From NCBI GenBank assembly GCA_902515405.1, contig CABXUS010000004.1:1-64000 (forward strand): DNA of 64,000 bases. Direction: 5' to 3'. The DNA comes from an uncultured Bacteroidota bacterium (GTDB lineage: Bacteria > Bacteroidota > Bacteroidia > Flavobacteriales > Flavobacteriaceae). The position numbers were made by a program, and so were the translations under genes. Below are positions 34,772 to 43,976 of the stretch, in pieces; position 1 is the stretch's first letter; each line of letters starts with the position of its first letter. A model generated the notes under the pieces. It had not been told where the DNA came from and made no database searches. It worked only from the letters and a program-made list of their open reading frames with translations.

Positions 34772-35216
34772 GTATAATTTATACTTTAAAAATAAATATA
34801 ATTATAAGATAATATCAATTGATAATAAAAAATATATTTTTGATCCTATTAGAAAAAAAAAAATTGTATTAACACCTGAAGAATGGGTTAGACAAAATGT
34901 TATTTCATTTCTTAATTTAAATCTAAAAATTCCAATTTCTCACATTTCAGTTGAAAAAGGTTTTAAGGTTAATAAATTAAAGAAAAGATTTGATATTATA
35001 GTTTATGATGATTATGGAAAAATTAAAATTCTTGTGGAATGTAAATCTCCAAAAATATCATTAAATCAAAAAGCCCTAGATCAATTGATTGTATATAATA
35101 TGGAAATAAAATCAAAATTTTTAATGTTAACGAATGGTTTAAATCATTTTTTTGTAAAGTTTGATGACAAAAAATTTTCAATAATTAATAATCTACCTAA
35201 TTATAATGAATTATGA
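34770..35216 (+). CDS. HsdR_N-domain protein with PD-(D/E)xK nuclease-like motif
   Basis: A 148-aa protein resembling the N-terminal domain of type I restriction enzyme R subunits. TPEEWVRQNVISFL near residues 35-48 is the family opening, and KKRFDIIVYDDYGKIKILVE followed by CKSPK near residues 74-96 gives the Asp and Glu-x-Lys of the PD-(D/E)xK nuclease site. No helicase or specificity genes are near, so it is not part of a restriction system here. Such stand-alone genes sit beside holA in Bacteroidota, as I recall, hinting at a DNA-metabolism role. The start at 34770 is chosen because upstream codons overlap holA. Confidence 0.8.
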   Translation: MYNLYFKNKYNYKIISIDNKKYIFDPIRKKKIVLTPEEWVRQNVISFLNLNLKIPISHISVEKGFKVNKLKKRFDIIVYDDYGKIKILVECKSPKISLNQKALDQLIVYNMEIKSKFLMLTNGLNHFFVKFDDKKFSIINNLPNYNEL

Positions 35217-36214
35217 CTTTTGCTATTGCTATATTAAATTTTAATGGCTCTATACTATTAAAAAAATTTGTTCCTGATATTATAAAGTATTGTAAAAACT
35301 CCAATATTTATATTATTGATAATAATTCAACAGATTCATCAACTGATTTTATCTCAAAAAACTACCCGCAAATCAAAGTTATTAAGCTTAGCACTAATAT
35401 GGGATATGCAAAAGGATATAATGAGGGAGTAAAAAGTATTGCAGAGGATGTTATTTTTTTTCTTAATAATGATGCTGTTTTTCTAGATCATTATTCCTAT
35501 GATGAAATTTGTAGAGCATTTAAAAAAAATGAATTAGTTTCAATTGCTCAACCACGTGTTATAGATTATAACAACAAGAGTAAGTATGAATATGCTGGAG
35601 CATCAGGCGGATACATTGATTTCTTTGGTTATCCCTTTTGCAGAGGAAGAATTTTAAATAAATTAGAAAGTATAAACAAATACAAAACTACAAGAGAAAT
35701 TTTTTGGGCTTCTGGATCTTGTTTTGTTATTAGAAAAAATATATTCAATATTCTTGGTGGATTTGATGAAGATTTTTTTTGTCACATGGAGGAAATTGAT
35801 TTGTGTTGGAGATTAAAAAATATTGATTCAAATTATAAAATAATAACTGTTGGCAAATCAAAAGTATATCACATAGGAGGAGGAACGATGAATTATGGCT
35901 CATCTAATAAAAATTATTTAAATTTTAGAAATTCATTTATGATGATGATAAAAAACTTACCAAAGACCTATTTTGTTTTTTCTTTATTATTAAGAGTTTT
36001 TAGTGATTTTTTCATATTAATTTTTTCTTTACTAACATTTAACTTTAAATTATTCTTTCCTATTATATCAGCTTATTATTATAATATAATTTATTTTAGA
36101 AAAAATTTAAGTAAGAGAAAAAGGACAAAGGTATATTATAAATATTTTTATACTTTTTCTATTTTAATTAATTACTATTTTTTTAGAAAAAAGGAATTTT
36201 CATCTATTAAATAG
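35213..36214 (+). CDS. Glycosyltransferase family 2, membrane-associated
   Basis: A GT-A fold glycosyltransferase, 333 aa. The N-terminal nucleotide-sugar site is FAIAILNFNGS, YIIDNNSTDSS and TNMGYAKGYNEGV; the metal-binding D-x-D equivalent is FLNNDAVF near residue 87; the acceptor region is ASGSCFVIRKNIFNILGG and DEDFFCHMEEIDLCWRLK near 165-200. A hydrophobic stretch near residues 250-285 suggests membrane attachment. This pattern is that of rhamnosyltransferase-like enzymes that build O-antigen or other surface glycans. The donor and acceptor cannot be named. It overlaps the HsdR_N gene by four bases. Confidence 0.88.
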   Translation: MTFAIAILNFNGSILLKKFVPDIIKYCKNSNIYIIDNNSTDSSTDFISKNYPQIKVIKLSTNMGYAKGYNEGVKSIAEDVIFFLNNDAVFLDHYSYDEICRAFKKNELVSIAQPRVIDYNNKSKYEYAGASGGYIDFFGYPFCRGRILNKLESINKYKTTREIFWASGSCFVIRKNIFNILGGFDEDFFCHMEEIDLCWRLKNIDSNYKIITVGKSKVYHIGGGTMNYGSSNKNYLNFRNSFMMMIKNLPKTYFVFSLLLRVFSDFFILIFSLLTFNFKLFFPIISAYYYNIIYFRKNLSKRKRTKVYYKYFYTFSILINYYFFRKKEFSSIK

Positions 36215-36258
36215 TTACTTATTGGCATAAAATTTGTTAAATTTAAAATAAAAAAAAA

Positions 36259-37110
36259 ATGAAACATACTTATATATTATTAGTCTTTATTTTGCTTAGT
36301 TCCTGCGTCTCTCAAAAGAAATATGCAGAGTTAGAGGCTACAAATCAAAAAAATTTAAATCTTTTAAATTCAGCTACTGTTAAACTTAACACATGTTTAG
36401 ATGAAAAAGCATCTGCTGAAGCTAACTATAAAGCCTTACAAGAACAGGTAGTCTTTTTAAAGGATAATAATCAAGATTTAATTAATAACATGGGTAATCT
36501 AACTACATTATCTCAAAAAGGTGCTGAGAATCTTGAGAAGTCTTTAGAAAGTTTAAAAGAAAAGGATTTAGTAATTAGAACAATGCAAGATGCAGTTACT
36601 AGACGAGATTCTGTAACCTTAGCCCTAGTTACAAGTCTAAAAGGAGCATTTATAGATATTAACGATAATGATATTGAAATTAATGTTGAAAAAGGTGTAG
36701 TGTTTATATCTATTTCAGATAAACTGCTTTTCAATAGCGGAAGTTACTATGTTTCTGATAGAGCCAAAGAAGTTTTAGGAAAAGTTGCACAAGTTGTTCT
36801 GGATAAGCCCGAAATTGAATTTATGGTTGAAGGACATACTGACAATGTTCCAATTCAAAATGAAGTTTTACAAGATAATTGGGATTTAAGTGTTAAAAGA
36901 GCGACGTCTGTTGTCAGAGTCTTACAAGAAGACTTCAACGTTCCACCGCAAAGAATGACTGCGGCTGGAAGAAGTTATTATATTCCATTAATGGATAATG
37001 AAACAGCTGAAGGTAGAGCAAAAAATAGAAGAACAAGAATTGTTGTTCTTCCAAAACTAGATCAGTTTTATGATTTAATTGAAAAAGGAATGCAAGCGGC
37101 TTCTAATTAA
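36259..37110 (+). CDS. OmpA-family peptidoglycan-associated lipoprotein
   Basis: The lipobox is in YILLVFILLSSCVSQKKYAE, so the protein is anchored by lipid rather than by a barrel. Residues 25-130 are an Ala/Leu/Lys-rich helical (coiled-coil) region, followed by the OmpA C-terminal domain (about 150-275) with FMVEGHTDNVPI, NWDLSVKRATSVVRVLQ, TAAGRSYYIPL and the final AKNRRTRIVVLP. It links outer membrane to peptidoglycan. A strong terminator follows directly. Confidence 0.93.
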   Translation: MKHTYILLVFILLSSCVSQKKYAELEATNQKNLNLLNSATVKLNTCLDEKASAEANYKALQEQVVFLKDNNQDLINNMGNLTTLSQKGAENLEKSLESLKEKDLVIRTMQDAVTRRDSVTLALVTSLKGAFIDINDNDIEINVEKGVVFISISDKLLFNSGSYYVSDRAKEVLGKVAQVVLDKPEIEFMVEGHTDNVPIQNEVLQDNWDLSVKRATSVVRVLQEDFNVPPQRMTAAGRSYYIPLMDNETAEGRAKNRRTRIVVLPKLDQFYDLIEKGMQAASN

Positions 37111-37127
37111 AAATATATGATTTAATT

Positions 37128-37152
37128 AAAAAGGGGCATTAGCCCCTTTTTT
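37128..37152. terminator. Bidirectional Rho-independent terminator
   Basis: AAAAAGGGGC (37128-37137) pairs with GCCCCTTTTT (37142-37151) around an ATTA loop. The A-run and T-run on each side make it work in both directions, ending the OmpA gene on the plus strand and the helicase gene on the minus strand. Its right end touches the helicase stop codon. Confidence 0.93.
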
Positions 37153-39394
37153 ATTTTAATATTTTAAGTTTTGCAAATTTTAATAAAATTTTCTTTTCTC
37201 CATTTATCTTAAAATTAATATTTGCCCTAATATTATTCCCTTCACCCTCTATTTCGATTACTTTACCTTCTCCAAATCTATCATGATAAACTTTATCATT
37301 GATATTTATGTTGATTTTATATTTTTTAAAGCTTGATATTGTATTTGTTTTTATTTTTTTAAAACTTCTATTAGGGATTTTTTTTAACCTCAATTTATTC
37401 TCATTTATTTTTTGTGTTATGTAATTTTTATTTGTATTATTTCTTTGTAAAAATTTGTCATCAACTTCCCCAATAAATCTACTTGGTTCACAATCTATAA
37501 TATTTCCCCACTTGAATCGTTGTTCACAATGACTTAAAATCAGTTTTTCTTTTGCTCTTGTCATTGCAACATAAAAAAGTCTTCTCTCTTCTTCAATTTC
37601 TTCTCTTGAATTGATACTCATTATAGAGGGAAATAAGTTTTCTTCAAGTCCAACTACATAAACAATTGGAAATTCAAGACCTTTAGCCATATGAATAGAC
37701 ATGAGTGATACTTTTTCAGAATGAATATCTTTATCCGTTTCAGAGTATAATGCAACATCTTGAAGGTATTTTGATAATGAATTATCTCCTTCAAAAACTT
37801 CACTTTGTTGTTGAATAAAGTCGTTAACTCCATTCAAAAGCTCTTCGATGTTTTCTATTCGGTTTGAAGATTCCAATGTCCCCTCATTTCTATAAAAATC
37901 AATTAATTTAGTTTTATTAATAACAAGACTTGTAGTTTCATATGCGTTATTTGAGTTTGAATATATTTTAAAACTTAAAACTAAATTTTTAAAATTTTCT
38001 AACTTTTCAATTGTTCTGGTGCTAAATCTTTTTGTGTTTGGATTTATTTTAGAAATTGCATCAAATAGACTGACATCATGTTCATTTGATAAAATCATTA
38101 ATTTATCTAATGTTGCTTGACCAATTCCTCTTGGCGGAAAATTTATAATTCTTCTTAAGCTTTCCTCGTCATTAATGTTTTCAATTAGTCTTAAATAAGC
38201 TAAAATGTCTTTAACCTCTTTTCTTTGATAAAAAGATAAGCCACCAAAAACCTGATATTCAATGTTTATTTTTCTAAGTGCGTCCTCTATTGATCTTGAT
38301 TGAGCATTTGTTCTATATAAGACTGCAAAACTTGAATTTTTTAAATAAAAATTACTTTTCATTTCAAAAATATTTGATGAAATAAATCTACCTTCATCTG
38401 CATCAGATAATGATTTATTTAATATGACTTTATCACCAATATTATTATTTGTCCAAATTGTTTTATCAAGTTTTAAAATATTATGATTTATTAACGAGTT
38501 TGCTGCTTCAACAATATTTCTGGTTGATCTGTAGTTTTGTTCTAATTTATAAGATTTTGAATCGGGATAATGTTTTCTGAAATTTAAAATATTATCAATA
38601 TTTGCTCCTCTAAAACTATAGATACTTTGTGAGTCATCCCCTACTACACATAAATTTTCATATCTATCTGCAAGAGATTTTACTATTAAATATTGTGAAT
38701 AATTTGTGTCTTGATATTCATCTACAAGAATGTATTTAAATTTATCTTGATATTTCAGTAATGTTTCAGGACTTTTGTTCAGTAATTCATTAGTTTTTAA
38801 TAATAAATCATCAAAATCCATTACACAGGCTTTAAAACATCGTCTAACATATTCTTTATATATTTTTCCAAATTCTTCAGTTTTTGATGCTTTGTCTATT
38901 TCTAATAATTCAGGATTCTTAAAGTATCCATCAACAGTGATAAAATTATTTTTTAATGATGAAATTCTATTTCTAATTTTTTTTGCTTTATAATTATCCT
39001 TGTCTAATTGTAATTCTTTTATAATATTTGATATTAATTTTTCAGAATCATATGTATCATAAATTGTAAAATTTGTTGGATAACCTATTAAAGGTGCCTC
39101 TGATCTTAGAATTCTTGCAAAAACAGAATGGAATGTACCCATCCAAATATTTTTAGAAATTGACTCTGAAATAATTTCTGAGATTCTTTTTTTCATTTCA
39201 GTTGCAGCTTTATTGGTGAATGTTAAAGCAAGAATATTAAATGGATCAACTCCTTTATTTATTAAATGAACAATTCTATAGGTTAAAACTCTAGTTTTCC
39301 CCGACCCTGCACCAGCAATCACTATTAATGGTCCATTTTTGTGAAGAACAGGTAGTTTTTGCTCATCATTAAGTTTTTCTAAATAATTATTCAA
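37151..39394 (-). CDS. UvrD/PcrA-type DNA helicase
   Basis: An ATP-dependent 3'-5' helicase of superfamily 1, acting in repair and replication restart. Visible motifs: LNDEQKLPVLHK (Q motif), AGAGSGKTRVLTYRI (Walker A, residues about 28-42), LTFTNKAATEMKKRI, DEYQDTN, VVGDDSQSIYSFRGA, LEQNYRSTRNI, LMSIHMAKGLEFPIVYVVG and FYVAMTRAKEKLIL. The C-terminal 100 residues are basic and include a Tudor-like KVYHDRFGEGKVIEIEGEG segment as in PcrA. It is 747 aa. The start is TTG at 39394, the only codon giving the family N-terminus. Confidence 0.95.
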   Translation of the reverse strand: MNNYLEKLNDEQKLPVLHKNGPLIVIAGAGSGKTRVLTYRIVHLINKGVDPFNILALTFTNKAATEMKKRISEIISESISKNIWMGTFHSVFARILRSEAPLIGYPTNFTIYDTYDSEKLISNIIKELQLDKDNYKAKKIRNRISSLKNNFITVDGYFKNPELLEIDKASKTEEFGKIYKEYVRRCFKACVMDFDDLLLKTNELLNKSPETLLKYQDKFKYILVDEYQDTNYSQYLIVKSLADRYENLCVVGDDSQSIYSFRGANIDNILNFRKHYPDSKSYKLEQNYRSTRNIVEAANSLINHNILKLDKTIWTNNNIGDKVILNKSLSDADEGRFISSNIFEMKSNFYLKNSSFAVLYRTNAQSRSIEDALRKINIEYQVFGGLSFYQRKEVKDILAYLRLIENINDEESLRRIINFPPRGIGQATLDKLMILSNEHDVSLFDAISKINPNTKRFSTRTIEKLENFKNLVLSFKIYSNSNNAYETTSLVINKTKLIDFYRNEGTLESSNRIENIEELLNGVNDFIQQQSEVFEGDNSLSKYLQDVALYSETDKDIHSEKVSLMSIHMAKGLEFPIVYVVGLEENLFPSIMSINSREEIEEERRLFYVAMTRAKEKLILSHCEQRFKWGNIIDCEPSRFIGEVDDKFLQRNNTNKNYITQKINENKLRLKKIPNRSFKKIKTNTISSFKKYKINININDKVYHDRFGEGKVIEIEGEGNNIRANINFKINGEKKILLKFAKLKILK

Positions 39395-39447
39395 ATTTAT
39401 AGTGTAGCAGAAATATTATTTTAAAGTTAATAAATTAAATTAGAGCT

Positions 39448-41547
39448 GTGAAAGATACCAAACTAAATACTTCAATTGAATTCGTTAAAGGAATTGGAAA
39501 AATTAGAGCTAAGATTTTAAAAGATGAGTTAGGTCTAAAGAACTGCAGCGATTTACTTAATTTCTTTCCATATAAATATCTCGATAGATCAAAAAATTAT
39601 AAAATTAAAGATATTGATTCATCAAATATTTATTTTCAAATCATAGGAGTTTTTAAGAGTTTAAACTATAAAAAATCGGGAAACAAATATAGAATTGAAG
39701 CTATATTTTATGATGGAGAGACCAATATTAAGGTTCTGTGGTTTAAAGGTCTTAGCTGGGTCGAAAAATCAATAAAAATAAACTTAAAGTATGTTTTATT
39801 TGGAAAGATAAATTGGTTTGACAACAAACCTTCATTTATTCACCCTGATTTCGAAAAGCTTGAAAATTTTAAACTAAAAAAAATAAAACTACAGCCTGTA
39901 TATTCTTCAACAGAAAAACTAATTAATTCAGGAATATCAAATAACTATATGATTAAAATAATTAAAAATCTTTTTATTTTTTTTGAGAATCAATTTGATG
40001 AAAACTTAAATGAATCAATTAATAAAAAATACAAATTAATTTCTCCAAATCAGGCTTATATTAATGTTCATTTTCCAAAAGATTTAAAATTACTAGAACA
40101 AGCAAGATTTAGATTGAAATTTGAAGAGTTTTTTTTTAATCAATTAAAATTTAAAATTTCTCATCACAAAATTAAGTCAAATAATAGTGGTTATTTTTTT
40201 CCAAGTGTTGGCTCAAAGTTTAACAGTTTTTTCAATAATAATTTAACTTTTGAACTTACTAATTCACAAAAAAAAGTATTGAAAGAAATTAGAAATGATT
40301 TTTCATCAAAAAAACAAATGATAAGATTACTCCAAGGAGATGTTGGTTCTGGAAAAACAATTGTCGCACTAATGTCTATGTTAATTTGTATTGATAATGA
40401 TTTTCAAACTTGTTTAATTGCTCCAACCGAAATTTTAGCTACTCAACACTTTAATAGTTTTAATAGTGCTTTGTCAAATCTAAATGTAAATATTAGGCTT
40501 TTAACTGGATCTACTAAATTATCTGAAAGAAAAATAATTTTTAATGATCTTAAAAATGGTTTATTAAATATATTAATTGGTACACATGCTGTTTTTGAAG
40601 AAAATGTTGTTTTTAAGAATTTAGGATTTGCAGTTATTGATGAACAGCATCGGTTTGGTGTAAAACAAAGATCAAAAATTTGGGAAAAAAATAATCCACC
40701 TCCTCATGTTTTAATTATGACTGCTACTCCTATACCAAGAACTTTAACAATGAGTTTGTATGGTGATTTAGATTTATCTATTATAGATGAACTTCCGCCA
40801 GGGAGAAAAGATGTAATAACTGTTAGCAGAAAAGACAAAAATAGATTGAAAGTTTTTGGTTTTATTAAAGATCAAATTAAAAAAGGTAGACAGATTTATG
40901 TAGTGTATCCCTTGATTGAAGAATCTAAAAAAATGGATTTAAAATTCCTAGAGGATGGATATGAAAGTATAATTAAAGAATTTGATATAAATCACTATAC
41001 TGTTGGCATTATGCATGGAAGAATGAAGTCATCTAACAAAGACTTTGAAATGAATAATTTTCTAAAAGGAAAAACTAATATACTTGTTTCAACAACTGTT
41101 ATTGAAGTTGGTGTAAATGTTCCAAATGCATCTGTAATGATTATTGAAAATGCTGAAAGATTTGGACTTTCACAGCTTCACCAATTAAGAGGGAGAGTTG
41201 GTAGAGGTTCTTATGATAGTTATTGTATTTTAATGACAAAAGATAAAATTTCAGATGATGCAAAAGTTAGAATTGACGCAATGGTTAAATCTAATGATGG
41301 TTTTAAAATTTCTGAGGTTGACCTTAAATTAAGAGGTCCAGGAAATATTTTAGGAACTCAACAAAGTGGCATTTTAGATTTTAAAATAGCAAACCTTTTG
41401 GAAGATGGAGATATTTTAAAGAATGCATCTAATGAAGCTACTATTCTTATTAAAAATGACTCAAAGTTGATTCAAAATAAAAATTATAATATTAGAAAAT
41501 TCATATTAAATAACCCTTTCAATAAATCATGGAATGAAATTGGTTAA
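39448..41547 (+). CDS. recG: ATP-dependent DNA helicase RecG
   Basis: Remodels stalled replication forks and branched recombination intermediates. The wedge (OB) domain lies near residues 1-190 with GIGKIRAKILKDELGLKNC. The motor domain has LLQGDVGSGKTIVAL (Walker A), LIAPTEILATQHF, GTHAVFEENVVF, VIDEQHRFGVKQR (the RecG-specific DEQH box), MTATPIPRTLTMSLYGDL, RVGRGSYDSYCIL, and FKISEVDLKLRGPGNILGT, the TRG motif region. It is 699 aa. The start is GTG at 39448. It is divergent from the UvrD/PcrA helicase gene with a 53-base gap. Confidence 0.97.
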   Translation: MKDTKLNTSIEFVKGIGKIRAKILKDELGLKNCSDLLNFFPYKYLDRSKNYKIKDIDSSNIYFQIIGVFKSLNYKKSGNKYRIEAIFYDGETNIKVLWFKGLSWVEKSIKINLKYVLFGKINWFDNKPSFIHPDFEKLENFKLKKIKLQPVYSSTEKLINSGISNNYMIKIIKNLFIFFENQFDENLNESINKKYKLISPNQAYINVHFPKDLKLLEQARFRLKFEEFFFNQLKFKISHHKIKSNNSGYFFPSVGSKFNSFFNNNLTFELTNSQKKVLKEIRNDFSSKKQMIRLLQGDVGSGKTIVALMSMLICIDNDFQTCLIAPTEILATQHFNSFNSALSNLNVNIRLLTGSTKLSERKIIFNDLKNGLLNILIGTHAVFEENVVFKNLGFAVIDEQHRFGVKQRSKIWEKNNPPPHVLIMTATPIPRTLTMSLYGDLDLSIIDELPPGRKDVITVSRKDKNRLKVFGFIKDQIKKGRQIYVVYPLIEESKKMDLKFLEDGYESIIKEFDINHYTVGIMHGRMKSSNKDFEMNNFLKGKTNILVSTTVIEVGVNVPNASVMIIENAERFGLSQLHQLRGRVGRGSYDSYCILMTKDKISDDAKVRIDAMVKSNDGFKISEVDLKLRGPGNILGTQQSGILDFKIANLLEDGDILKNASNEATILIKNDSKLIQNKNYNIRKFILNNPFNKSWNEIG

Positions 41548-41576
41548 TTTATAATTGTTACTTTATATTTACCTAA

Positions 41577-43976
41577 ATGAAAATCTCATATAATTGGTTA
41601 AAAAATATTTTAGATTTTAATCTTGATATTGAAAGCACTTCTGAATTGCTAACGGACATTGGATTAGAGGTTGAAAAGATACATAATTATTCAAGTGTTT
41701 CAACTGATTTATCTCAGTTGATTGTTGGAGAGGTAAAAGATTGTTCGCAACATCCTAATGCTGATAGATTAAAAGTAACTAAAGTTGATATTGGCAGTAA
41801 TGATTTTTTAACAATTATCTGTGGCGCACCAAATGTTGAATTAGGACAAAGAGTAGTTGTAGCACCTGTAGGTTCTAAATTAATAACAAATTCCAATGAA
41901 ACCTTTAAAATAAAAAAATCAAAAATTAGAGGAATTTATAGCGAAGGCATGTTGTGTGCTGAAGATGAAATTGGTATTGGAGAAAATCATGAAGGAATTA
42001 TTTTATTAAATAATAAATTTAAAATTGGAGATAAAGTTTCTAAAATTTATAATTCTTACGATGATTTTATTTTTGAAATCGGGCTAACTCCAAACAGATG
42101 TGACGCTATTAGTCATTATGGTGTTGCAAGAGACCTACGTGCAGCTTTATCTTATAGAAATGAAGCCAATCATGAATTAATATTACCGTCAATTTCAAGT
42201 TTTACCAATTTAAGGTTAGCTCCTAGTGTTTTGGTTGAAATTAAAAACTCAGATCTATGTAGTAGGTTTTGTGGTATAATAATTAAGGATATTAAAATAA
42301 AACCATCTTCTAAAAAAATTCAAAACAAGTTAAATTCAATTGGATTAAAACCTATAAACAATGTAGTTGATATTACAAACTATGTTATGCATGAAATTGG
42401 TCAGCCATTGCATGCATATGATTTAGATAAAATTAAATCTGGAAAAATTGAAATTAAAACCTTAAATAATCAAAAAAGTTTCATAACCCTTGATGGAGTT
42501 GAAATTAAAGTTGGAAAAGATGATCTTATGGTTTGTGATGGAGATGTCCCAATGTGTATCGCTGGTGTTTATGGTGGTCAAAATCATTCTGTAAACAATG
42601 AGACTAAAACAATTTTTTTAGAAAGTGCATTTTTTAATCCTGTTTCAGTTAGAAAAACATCAAAAAAACATAATATTAATACTGATTCATCTTATAGGTT
42701 TGAAAGAGGTGTGGATATTGAAATGGTTCAGTATGCATTGAAAAGAGCTGCTACATTGATTGTTGAAGATTCAGATAGTGAAATTATTTGTGATTTGATT
42801 GATGAATATCCAGTAAAGATTGAAGAAAAGGATGTTGTACTTAATTTTGAAAAAGTTAATAATTTGATTGGCTATGATGTTGATAAATTAAAAGTTAAAT
42901 CTATTTTAAATCTTCTTGACTTTAAGATTAATAATGTGACAGATTTTTCAGCAGGTATAACAATACCGAGTTATAGACATGATGTTAATAGAGAATGTGA
43001 TGTAGTAGAAGAAATTTTAAGAATTCATGGGTATAATAATATACCAGAAAATGAAGATATTAAATTTTCTATTTCATCAAAAACGAATTTAAAATATAAT
43101 TATGAAAATATTATATCTAACTATTTGTCTTCAATTGGTTTTAATGAAATAATGAATAACTCATTAGTAGATAATTACTCAAAGAATTCTGACTTTGAAG
43201 CCATCAGCCTTGTTAATTCAATTAGCAATGACATATCAATAATGAGGGCTGATTTATTAACAGGAATTTTAAATACTATTTCATATAATATAAACAGAAA
43301 AAACACCTCTAATAGTTTATATGAATTTGGGTCAATATATACCAAAAAAGGTAATAGTTATCAAGAAAAAAAAGTTTTAGGAATTTCTTTGAATGGTGAT
43401 CTAGTTAAAAAATCGTGGTTGAATAAAGCTCTTCCAAATAATTTTTTTTATTTGAAAAATATTGTTTTAAATATTATTAAAAGATTCAATATTGATTTTT
43501 CTGAAAAAATTATCAATCCTGACACTTTAATTATTGAGGCTGATAAAAAAGGTTTATGTAAAATAATTAAAATTCCTCACGACAAGCTTATCAAGCATGG
43601 TATTAAGAGTGCTGTCTTTTATGCTGCTTTTGATGTTGACTTACTTTATAAATTAATTTCAAATGATTATTTTAATATCAAAACCATATCAAAATTTCCT
43701 GGTGTTTCAAGAGATTTTTCTTTCATTTTAGATGATGAAATTTTAAATTCTGATATTAAACAAACTATTTACTCTGTTGATTCCGTCTTAATTAAAAGAG
43801 TTAACCTTAATGATTCTTATAAATCAGAAAAAACTGATAATAAAAAATCTTATTCTTTTTCAGTTTATATAGAGTCAAACTTAAAAACTTTAGCTGAAAA
43901 AGAAATAAAAAATATTTCAAATAAAATAATTAATAAGGTTATAAATAAGCACAGAGCTGTAATTCGAGATCAATAA
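41577..43976 (+). CDS. pheT: Phenylalanine-tRNA ligase beta subunit
   Basis: Beta chain of the heterotetrameric PheRS; the alpha gene pheS is not in this window. The N-terminal tRNA-binding domain is at residues 40-150 (EVKDCSQHPNADRLKVTKVD; CGAPNVELGQRVVVAP). The B3/B4 editing domain follows (FCGIIIKDIK and NNVVDITNYVMHEIGQPLHA), B5 (YRHDVNRECDVVEEILRIHG), the catalytic-like core, and a C-terminal anticodon-binding FDX-ACB domain with FPGVSRDFSFILDDEI. It is 799 aa, the usual size. It converges on the ABC-F gene with a seven-base overlap. Confidence 0.97.
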   Translation: MKISYNWLKNILDFNLDIESTSELLTDIGLEVEKIHNYSSVSTDLSQLIVGEVKDCSQHPNADRLKVTKVDIGSNDFLTIICGAPNVELGQRVVVAPVGSKLITNSNETFKIKKSKIRGIYSEGMLCAEDEIGIGENHEGIILLNNKFKIGDKVSKIYNSYDDFIFEIGLTPNRCDAISHYGVARDLRAALSYRNEANHELILPSISSFTNLRLAPSVLVEIKNSDLCSRFCGIIIKDIKIKPSSKKIQNKLNSIGLKPINNVVDITNYVMHEIGQPLHAYDLDKIKSGKIEIKTLNNQKSFITLDGVEIKVGKDDLMVCDGDVPMCIAGVYGGQNHSVNNETKTIFLESAFFNPVSVRKTSKKHNINTDSSYRFERGVDIEMVQYALKRAATLIVEDSDSEIICDLIDEYPVKIEEKDVVLNFEKVNNLIGYDVDKLKVKSILNLLDFKINNVTDFSAGITIPSYRHDVNRECDVVEEILRIHGYNNIPENEDIKFSISSKTNLKYNYENIISNYLSSIGFNEIMNNSLVDNYSKNSDFEAISLVNSISNDISIMRADLLTGILNTISYNINRKNTSNSLYEFGSIYTKKGNSYQEKKVLGISLNGDLVKKSWLNKALPNNFFYLKNIVLNIIKRFNIDFSEKIINPDTLIIEADKKGLCKIIKIPHDKLIKHGIKSAVFYAAFDVDLLYKLISNDYFNIKTISKFPGVSRDFSFILDDEILNSDIKQTIYSVDSVLIKRVNLNDSYKSEKTDNKKSYSFSVYIESNLKTLAEKEIKNISNKIINKVINKHRAVIRDQ

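Noticed and set aside
39392..39399. TAAATTTG box at the helicase start as a promoter
   Set aside because: The TTG start codon is its last three bases, so transcription would begin inside the gene; most likely a chance match.
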